From assembly GCF_023898315.1 (NCBI RefSeq), contig NC_064621.1, positions 129,516,521-129,580,520 on the forward strand: a DNA stretch of 64,000 nucleotides. Reading direction: 5' to 3'. Below the pieces are notes generated by a model. That model was not told the DNA's origin. It worked only from the letters and a program-made list of their open reading frames with translations, and did not search any database. The position numbers and the translations under genes are program-made. Positions 63,479 to 64,000 of this stretch are shown here, one piece after another; position 1 is the first letter of the stretch; each line of letters begins with the position of its first letter. This DNA is from Schistocerca nitens. Lineage: Eukaryota; Arthropoda; Insecta; Orthoptera; Acrididae.

Positions 63479-64000
63479 CACTACTGACCATTGAAATTGC
63501 TACATCAATGCAGATGATAAACGAGTATTCATTGGACAAATATATTATACTAGAACTGACATGTGATTACATTACATCACGCAGATTTGGGTGCATAGAT
63601 CGTGAGAAATCAGTACCCAGAACAACAACTTCAGGCGGTAATAACGGCCTTGATACACCTTGGCATTGAGTCAAACAGAGCTTGGATGGCGTGTACAGGT
63701 ACAGCAGCCCATGCAGCTTCAATACGGTACCACAGTTCATCAAGAGTAGTGACTGGCGTATTGTGAAGAGCCAGTTGCTCGCCCACCATTAACCAGACGT
63801 TTTCAGTTGGTGAGAGATCTGGAGAATGTGTTGGTCAGGGTAGTAGTCGAACATTTTCTGTATCCAGAAAGGCCCGTGAAAGACCTACAACAAGCGGTCG
63901 TGCTTTAACTTGCTGAAATGTAGGGTTTCGCAGGGATCGAAAGAAGGGTAGAGCCACGGGTCAATGCGAACAAAAGGTGACCAAGACGTGTAACCAATGG
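63479..64000 (-). mobile_element. Tc1-like element B2, cut by the window edge
   Basis: It begins cactactgaccattgaaatt at 63479 after TA and reads as Tc1-B in reverse. Its minus-strand transposase stop is at 63550-63552. Upstream come the C-terminal end, SPTENVWLMVGEQLALHNTP, a PTHSPDLSP-like motif, and a second-Asp motif damaged to QQVKARP (normally QQDNARP) near 63915. An in-frame stop occurs in the LP.PTHSP region. The copy continues past position 64000. Confidence 0.9.

Noticed and set aside
1-64000. CRISPR arrays, bacterial operons, ribosome binding sites or a defence system
   Set aside because: The window is clearly eukaryotic intergenic DNA; repeats are transposons and microsatellites, with no spaced identical repeats and no cas-like genes.
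1-64000. Endogenous retrovirus or other integrated virus
   Set aside because: No paired long terminal repeats, protease-RT-integrase order, envelope or viral structural motif was seen; all RT sequences are of non-LTR type.

Overview
This window looks like intergenic DNA from a very large insect genome, most likely an orthopteran (grasshopper or locust, Schistocerca-like). That call rests on recognising a highly repeated tRNA-headed SINE, with a shared body that includes ttaggttagttaggttta and a tail ending gagccattt. It is present about 17 times on both strands, next to Tc1/mariner, hAT, pogo, RTE-like and CR1-like elements. No complete host gene, real tRNA or rRNA gene, CRISPR array or bacterial-type operon was found. 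Nearly every recognisable reading frame belongs to a mobile element, and almost all are broken.

Layout. 0-3 kb: a large inverted-repeat (foldback) element carrying a mariner, which carries a SINE. 4-15 kb: SINEs, a CT-rich tract, an RTE-like LINE split by a CR1-like LINE that carries a SINE, a Tc1-like element split by a LINE, and a second copy of that LINE. 17-18 kb: a decayed tandem array holding a perfect TA-flanked MITE. 18-25.5 kb: Tc1/mariner fossils, a long imperfect palindrome and a near complete pogo-like element. 26-27 kb: a clean 5'-truncated LINE with 12 bp target duplications. 27.5-28.2 and 33.7-38 kb: two opposite-strand copies of an internally repetitive element. 31.5-32.2 kb: a mariner turned into a palindrome. 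34.8-37.7 kb: a Tc1-like element whose transposase is split only by a hAT insertion with 8 bp duplications. 38.4-39.6 kb: a second hAT with a BED-finger transposase remnant. 41-44.6 kb: a nearly full-length decayed RTE (BovB-type) LINE beside a truncated Tc1. 45.3-46.6 kb: a second mariner of the first family. 49.8-51 kb: a Tc1 split by a LINE tail and a SINE. 53.6-57.8 kb: a CR1-like LINE split by an opposite-strand CR1-like LINE. 58.6-64 kb: a dense nest of Tc1/mariner elements containing the only apparently intact full-length transposase frame (61225-62322).

How the parts relate. The window records successive transposition. In several places a related copy elsewhere in the window shows the uninterrupted sequence, so order of insertion can be read directly. 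Tc1-B inserted into Tc1-A; a mariner inserted into Tc1-B; a LINE inserted into the Tc1-B relative at 10.1-11.7 kb. SINE insertions carry 9-14 bp duplications, one of them 5'-truncated, consistent with target-primed reverse transcription driven by a LINE.

Limits. Family names come from reading motifs by eye. Ends are exact only where target-site duplications or terminal repeats are stated; edges of decayed copies are approximate.
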